Positions 9,031 to 12,534 of a DNA stretch of 12,534 bases are shown here, piece after piece. This DNA comes from CAYFKJ01 sp964528595 (GTDB lineage Bacteria; Pseudomonadota; Alphaproteobacteria; UBA2966), in assembly GCA_964528595.1 (NCBI GenBank), contig CAZGTM010000086.1, positions 1 to 12,534 on the forward strand. Direction: 5' to 3'. Within the stretch, counting starts at the first letter, position 1; each line of letters begins with the position of its first letter. The notes under the pieces were generated by a model. The model did no database searches. It was not told where the DNA came from and saw only the letters and a program-made list of their open reading frames with translations. Made by a program: the position numbers and the translations under genes.

Positions 9031-10074
9031 ATGAGCGACATAAATCACAAGCACATCCTGCAAAGTATCGAGACGGCCATCGCCGTGGCGGAACCCGATA
9101 CCGGGCAGATCATCTTTGAAAACGCAAAGTTCTTCGATTGGTTTCCGCTGGCCGACGTCAAGAGCGCGACGCTGCCGCTGCGCATTCCCGGGCTAGACTG
9201 GGATCTCATGGCCGAGCGCATCGGCGACGGCAGGGATTACGTGTTCGAGGTCGAGACCAAGGTGCGCAAACGCACCATACCGGTGCGCCTGAAAATCTCC
9301 CCGGCGGTCGAGGAAAACCATTCCGTTCTGATCGTCGAGGGCGTCAATTTCTCGAAGGAAAGGGAAGCCCAGTACATGCTGGATTCCTATTCCAAGATGT
9401 CGGAGAAAAACGCCAAGGAACTGACCAAGGAGAAGGAACGGGTCGAGCGCCTCCTGCTCAACATCATGCCCAAGTCCGTCTATGAGGAGCTCAAGGACTA
9501 CGGCGTGACGACGCCCAACCGCTTCGAATCGGCGACCATCCTGATGCTCGATTTCGTGGGCTTCACCGACATGGCGATTTCCCATGACCCCAGCGCCCTG
9601 GTATCGGAACTCAACGACTTGTTTTCCGCCTTCGACCGCATCGCCGAGACCTTCGCCTGCGACCGCATCCGCACCATCGGCGACGCCTATATGGCGGTCT
9701 GCGGCCTGCCGGAGGAAAATCCTGACCATGCCGCCAACATCGCCAAGGTCGCCCTGCGCATGCGGCGTTATATCGACAAACGCAATCAGGCCCACCCGAA
9801 CCAGTGGAAGTGCCGCATCGGCATCAACACCGGCGCCGTCATCGGCTCGCTGGTCGGCATCCAGAAATACGTCTACGACCTTTTCGGCCCGGGTGTGAAC
9901 CTGGCCGCCCGCATGGAAAGCATGTCGGAATCGATGAAGATCACGGCCGGTCCGGAAACCTACGAAATCCTCAAGGACGATTTCGTCTTCACCGACCGGG
10001 GCGAACACGACATCAAGGGCTTCGGTAAGATGAACCTCTATTTCCTCGAGGAAGAAAACCGCCACAAATTCTGA
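9031..10074 (+). CDS. Class III adenylate/guanylate cyclase with N-terminal PAS-like domain
   Basis: This predicted soluble cyclase makes cyclic AMP or cyclic GMP. Residues about 8-110 look like a PAS fold (ILQSIETAIAVAEPDTG, then IIFENAKFFDWF). A charged helical linker at about 110-145 leads to LLLNIMPKSVYEELK, the signalling-helix segment that precedes many class III cyclase domains. The catalytic domain spans about 165-345. Metal-binding Asp174 (MLDFVGFT) and Asp218 (TIGDAYM) are present, as are transition-state residues Asn290 and Arg294 (GVNLAARMES). At the two purine-selecting positions I read Arg214, where adenylate cyclases have Lys and guanylate cyclases Glu, and Asp283 (YVYDLFG), as in adenylate cyclases. 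Adenylate cyclase is therefore favoured but not certain. There are no membrane helices. The globin gene lies 58 bases upstream. The ATG has only a close AGGG upstream. The gene converges on a second cyclase gene 14 bases away. Confidence 0.9.
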   Translation: MSDINHKHILQSIETAIAVAEPDTGQIIFENAKFFDWFPLADVKSATLPLRIPGLDWDLMAERIGDGRDYVFEVETKVRKRTIPVRLKISPAVEENHSVLIVEGVNFSKEREAQYMLDSYSKMSEKNAKELTKEKERVERLLLNIMPKSVYEELKDYGVTTPNRFESATILMLDFVGFTDMAISHDPSALVSELNDLFSAFDRIAETFACDRIRTIGDAYMAVCGLPEENPDHAANIAKVALRMRRYIDKRNQAHPNQWKCRIGINTGAVIGSLVGIQKYVYDLFGPGVNLAARMESMSESMKITAGPETYEILKDDFVFTDRGEHDIKGFGKMNLYFLEEENRHKF

Positions 10075-10088
10075 GCGGCCCGCCGACC

Positions 10089-11327
10089 TCAACCGAACTT
10101 ATCGGACCCTTTCCCGTCGTCCGGCGGCGCCTCGCCGGGTGGGACGAACAGTTCGATCTCGTCGCCGACCCCCCGCAGCGCATGTTTGCCCAGCGAATGC
10201 CAGTCGCCGTCGAGGTGGCGCGCCACCTCCTCGGAAACCAGGAAGTTGGTGCCCAGCAGTTTGGTCATGCCTTCGATGCGGGCGGCTTCGTTGGCGGCAG
10301 CGCCGATGACGCTGAATTCGATGCGCTCGGGCGTGCCGATGTTGCCGTACATCACGTCACCGAGATGCAGGCCGATGCCGAACCCCAGTTCGCGCTCACC
10401 CGCCGCCGCGCGTTCTTCGTTGACCTTGGCCATGCGCCCGACGGCATCCTGGGCGGCGGCGACCGCCTGGGCACAGGTATCGGCGTACGACGCTTTCTCC
10501 AGGTCGACCGGGAAGATGGCCAGCGCGGCGTCGCCGATATAGCGCAGCACTTCGCCGCCGCCGTCCAGGATGGCCCCGCCCATGCATTCGAAATAGACGT
10601 TGAGGAGCCCGAGGAACTCCGCCCGCGTCATGCTGTCGGCCAGCGGCGTCGAATCGCGCAAATCGCAGAACCAGATGACGGCGTGGATGTCCTCCCCGTC
10701 GCCGCGCCGGATCTTGCCGGCCAGCACCTTCTCGCCCGACTGGTGGCCGAGGTAGGCATCCAGCAGGTTCCTGGAGATACGGCGCAGCGCCATAACCTCG
10801 GCGAGGCGGGAGAGGGCAGGGCGGACGCGCCGGAGTGCGGCCAGTTCGGCCGCCGTGAAGCCGCCCGGCTGCTTGGTCGAATAGCTCGCCGCATGGATCT
10901 GGCCGTCGGTGAAGTCGAGCGGCTGGATGATGTAGTCCGTGATGCCGTCCTCGCGCAGGCCCGCCAGCATGGTGAAATCGTCGGGGCAGGCGGGGTCGTA
11001 GAGCGGCCGGTGGATTTCCTCGGCCGATTCCACGACGCGGGCGACGGGGTTCTTCTTGTATTCTTCCGAGTCCAGCACGCTGTAGGGCGCTTCGCCGACG
11101 TCGACCTCCGTCGCGCCCTCGCGCCAGTAAAAGCCCCGGCCCATGACGTTGGGGTGCAGGGTGGTGACGAAAACGGCTGAGCGCGCCAGCGGCAGGCCGC
11201 ACTCCACAAGGCGCTCGCACAGCCTGAGCAGAATGTCCTGCGACAGCGGCGCGCCCGGCGCGCCCGCCACCAGCCAGTCGACGACCGGTTCGATGTCGAT
11301 CCCGTTTGCTTCGGTGGCTTCGGCCAT
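10089..11327 (-). CDS. Class III adenylate cyclase, rhizobial-type architecture
   Basis: This second predicted soluble cyclase has 412 residues from the ATG at 11327. A TTG six codons upstream could extend it, but GGGGGA sits at the right distance for the ATG and would fall inside the coding sequence of the longer form. Residues about 1-185 form an N-terminal domain I do not recognise, perhaps GAF-like, with conserved-looking HPNVMGRGFYW and DYIIQPLDF segments. The linker AYLGHQSGEKVLAGKIRRGDGE precedes the cyclase domain, as in many alphaproteobacterial cyclases annotated as adenylate cyclases. Metal ligands are Asp222 (CDLRDST) and Asp266 (YIGDAALA). Asn346 and Arg350 (ANEAARIEG) complete the active site. 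The purine-selecting positions are Arg262 and Ser339. There are no membrane helices. The start lies 30 bases after the amidotransferase stop, so the two are likely co-transcribed. Confidence 0.9.
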   Translation of the reverse strand: MAEATEANGIDIEPVVDWLVAGAPGAPLSQDILLRLCERLVECGLPLARSAVFVTTLHPNVMGRGFYWREGATEVDVGEAPYSVLDSEEYKKNPVARVVESAEEIHRPLYDPACPDDFTMLAGLREDGITDYIIQPLDFTDGQIHAASYSTKQPGGFTAAELAALRRVRPALSRLAEVMALRRISRNLLDAYLGHQSGEKVLAGKIRRGDGEDIHAVIWFCDLRDSTPLADSMTRAEFLGLLNVYFECMGGAILDGGGEVLRYIGDAALAIFPVDLEKASYADTCAQAVAAAQDAVGRMAKVNEERAAAGERELGFGIGLHLGDVMYGNIGTPERIEFSVIGAAANEAARIEGMTKLLGTNFLVSEEVARHLDGDWHSLGKHALRGVGDEIELFVPPGEAPPDDGKGSDKFG

Positions 11328-11331
11328 GGCG

Positions 11332-11337
11332 TCCCCC
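11332..11337 (-). promoter_or_regulatory. Ribosome binding site that decides the cyclase start
   Basis: On the minus strand GGGGGA lies four bases before the ATG at 11327. It lies inside the first codons of the alternative TTG-initiated form, which starts at 11345. This supports the shorter protein. Confidence 0.65.
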
Positions 11338-11357
11338 TGTGTCAAACGCGCTTCGTC

Positions 11358-12122
11358 TTAAAGTGGGGTGAGTTCGACCGCGTTGCCAGCCCGGGCGGCA
11401 AGAATGGTCGACGGCGGCACTTCCTCCCAGCGGCCCTTGGTCTCGTCCAGCGGTTCCGACACCACCGTCAGGCTGTCGGCGCGTTCGTCATAGTAAAGCG
11501 TCGGCGGCTTGTCGTCGGTGGAATAGCGCAGCACGTAGAGATCGCCGCCGTTGGTGAAAGGCGCGGTGACGCGGAAGGGCGCTTTGACGCCGGCCTCGTC
11601 AAGTGCTGTGGTGACCTGGCCCAGCATGGTGCGGGCGGCGCCGGTGGGATCGTCGTCCAAGCCGCCCGCCAGCATCAGCAGGAAGAGGATCTCGCTGTCC
11701 GTCGTGCCCTGGCGCTGCGGATAGAGGTCGTCGGGGATCAGCCGTTCCAGCGCCCGCCTGACCACCGCGTACTGGCCGACCTGGCCGTTGTGCATGAAGA
11801 GCCAGCGGCCGTGCGTGAAGGGGTGGCAATTGGCCCGGCTGGTTGCCGTCCCGGTGGAGGCGCGGACATGAGCGAAGAACATCGGCGTCGAGATGTGGCG
11901 CGCCAGCGTGCGCAGGTTGCGGTCGTTCCAGGCCGGCAGGATCTCGTGATAGGTGCCGGGTTCGGCCCGCGTGCCGTACCAGCCCACGCCGAAGCCGTCG
12001 CCGTTGGTCGCGACCTTGCTTTCCTGGGCGTGCAGGCTCTGCTCGATCAGCGAATGGTCGGGCGCGTACAAAAGGTCTTCCATGTAGATCGCGGGGCCGC
12101 GATAGGTCAGCCAACGGCACAT
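11358..12122 (-). CDS. Class II glutamine amidotransferase (YafJ/EgtC-like)
   Basis: This is a predicted Ntn-type glutamine amidotransferase of 254 residues. Cys2, exposed after Met removal, is the expected nucleophile (MCRWLTY). Family motifs follow: NGDGFGVGWYG at 40-50, FAHVRAST at 83-90, CHPF at 99-102, FMHNGQV at 109-115, and TTDSE at 140-144. These form the glutamine site. There is no synthase domain, so it belongs with the stand-alone YafJ/EgtC group, whose members are mostly unassigned or act as gamma-glutamyl hydrolases. EgtC in ergothioneine synthesis is one assigned member, but no egtB or egtD lies in the window, so I do not assign that role. AAGGA lies nine bases before the ATG. 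It starts a unit with the cyclase gene downstream on the minus strand. Confidence 0.88.
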   Translation of the reverse strand: MCRWLTYRGPAIYMEDLLYAPDHSLIEQSLHAQESKVATNGDGFGVGWYGTRAEPGTYHEILPAWNDRNLRTLARHISTPMFFAHVRASTGTATSRANCHPFTHGRWLFMHNGQVGQYAVVRRALERLIPDDLYPQRQGTTDSEILFLLMLAGGLDDDPTGAARTMLGQVTTALDEAGVKAPFRVTAPFTNGGDLYVLRYSTDDKPPTLYYDERADSLTVVSEPLDETKGRWEEVPPSTILAARAGNAVELTPL

Positions 12123-12218
12123 CTGGGCAAATCCTTGAGAACGTATCTGCGAGGCGCGCCATCATATGACCAAGCCCGCGCGAATGCGCCATTTTTGTAA
12201 ATTTGCCGCCCCTCTTGC

Positions 12219-12247
12219 TTGACAGCCGCCGCCGCCCCATTTATCAA
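12219..12247 (+). promoter_or_regulatory. Strong housekeeping promoter for the tRNA gene
   Basis: A perfect TTGACA (12219-12224) and TATCAA (12242-12247) are separated by 17 bases. Transcription would start near 12254, about 11 bases before the mature tRNA 5' end. The amidotransferase gene leaves this region in the opposite direction. Confidence 0.8.
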
Positions 12248-12265
12248 GCCGTTCACCAAGCCTGG

Positions 12266-12342
12266 GGCGGAGTAGCTCAGCTGGTTAGAGCAGCGGAATC
12301 ATAATCCGCGTGTCGGGGGTTCGAGTCCCTCCTCCGCTACCA
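12266..12342 (+). tRNA. tRNA-Met (anticodon CAT), probably elongator
   Basis: The 77 bases fold as a full cloverleaf with encoded CCA. The acceptor is GGCGGAG with CTCCGCT, the first pair being a G-U wobble. The D arm follows with GCTC...GAGC. The anticodon stem is GCGGA/TCCGC around ATCATAA, with CAT at 34-36. The T arm is GGGGG-TTCGAGT-CCCTC. The paired 1-72 end and the lack of the initiator hallmark of three G-C pairs beside the anticodon loop point to the elongator form. A CAT anticodon can also belong to the minor tRNA-Ile modified to lysidine; I consider this less likely from overall similarity to alphaproteobacterial tRNA-Met. Confidence 0.93.
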
Positions 12343-12349
12343 ATAAAAA

Positions 12350-12388
12350 CAATGGGTTAGAGAGAAATCTCTAACCCATTGCGTTTTT
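12350..12388 (+). terminator. Terminator with a perfect 14-bp stem after tRNA-Met
   Basis: CAATGGGTTAGAGA (12350-12363) pairs perfectly with TCTCTAACCCATTG (12368-12381) around a GAAA tetraloop. A run of five T follows at 12384-12388. A run of five A lies just before the left arm, so it could also work on the other strand. Confidence 0.88.
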
Positions 12389-12390
12389 CA

Positions 12391-12412
12391 AGGTGCGTTT
12401 GTAGGTGCGTTT
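12391..12412 (+). repeat. Direct repeat AGGTGCGTTT twice, period 12
   Basis: The decamer AGGTGCGTTT occurs at 12391-12400 and again at 12403-12412, separated by GT. It starts three bases past the T run of the tRNA terminator. Short direct repeats beside a tRNA 3' end can be arm-type binding sites of an integrase, but no integrase gene is visible in the window. Confidence 0.6.
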
Positions 12413-12534
12413 CGATTTGACTAGCGTGTCCTATCTCAGGGCACGACCAAATCGTCACCACCCCACCCCCCTAGCCATCAATTACCACCCTCATATCCGA
12501 CCTTGCATCGTATTCCGCTCTCTCGCGGAGGGGT
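12413..12534. other. Window end, no gene recognised
   Basis: This stretch is less GC-rich than the preceding genes. I find no recognisable protein, RNA or complete promoter. One plus-strand frame is open from a GTG at 12405 to the edge (about 43 codons), without a recognisable product or ribosome binding site. Confidence 0.4.

Noticed and set aside
10182..11180. 332-codon plus-strand open frame opposite the second cyclase
   Set aside because: The minus-strand cyclase has all catalytic residues. The plus-strand product has no recognisable motif.
11328..11345. TTG start giving a six-residue longer second cyclase
   Set aside because: The best Shine-Dalgarno sequence would then lie inside the coding region, whereas it is properly placed for the ATG at 11327.
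12391..12412. CRISPR-like repeat
   Set aside because: There are only two decamers with a two-base gap, no spacers and no cas genes.
12405..12534. Open frame from GTG 12405 to the edge, and a short minus-strand frame across the repeat and terminator
   Set aside because: Neither has a ribosome binding site or recognisable protein. The minus-strand frame has a stop just upstream and runs through the terminator stem.

Overview
The window looks like chromosomal DNA of a flagellated, GC-rich alphaproteobacterium. A member of the Rhodospirillales or a related order is my best guess. The reasons are the sequence character of FlgK and FlgL, the group I truncated globin, two class III nucleotide cyclases, and an elongator-type tRNA-Met with a G1-U72 acceptor wobble. 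The order-level guess is inference from protein and tRNA character only; no search was run.

Layout. (1) Positions 1-940 hold an unrecognised coiled-coil protein. Its first third is clearly richer in A+T than the rest, and its C-terminal third carries a 53-residue tandem repeat. (2) Positions 941-1352 are a gene-free spacer with two successive terminator hairpins and a sigma-28-like promoter. (3) Positions 1353-4503 are flgK and flgL, the two hook-filament junction proteins. (4) Positions 4561-5580 encode an NAD-dependent sugar-nucleotide epimerase. (5) Positions 5641-8526 are mnmA and glnS, a tRNA thiolase followed by glutaminyl-tRNA synthetase. (6) Positions 8613-10074 are a group I truncated haemoglobin followed by a PAS-like plus class III cyclase protein. 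(7) On the minus strand, 12122 down to 10089 is a two-gene unit: a class II glutamine amidotransferase, then a second class III cyclase. That unit converges tail-to-tail on the first cyclase with 14 bases between the stop codons. (8) A tRNA-Met(CAT) lies at 12266-12342 with a strong promoter and a perfect-stem terminator. It is followed by a short direct repeat and about 120 bases in which I see no gene.

How the parts may work together. FlgK and FlgL cap the hook and start the filament. The epimerase could supply a sugar for surface polysaccharide or flagellin glycosylation, but only its position suggests this. MnmA makes s2U34 in tRNA-Gln, -Glu and -Lys, and GlnRS charges tRNA-Gln, so that pair is functionally coherent. 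The globin-cyclase pair could be a haem or gas-linked second-messenger unit, which is inference from adjacency.

Most of the window is ordinary core-genome content. The parts most worth a second look are the composition break and repeats in the first ORF, the duplicated module inside the enlarged FlgK, the apparently leaderless mnmA, the globin-cyclase pair, the Arg at the purine-selecting position of both cyclases, and the direct repeat just past the tRNA. I did not find a clear new defence or mobile system inside the window.
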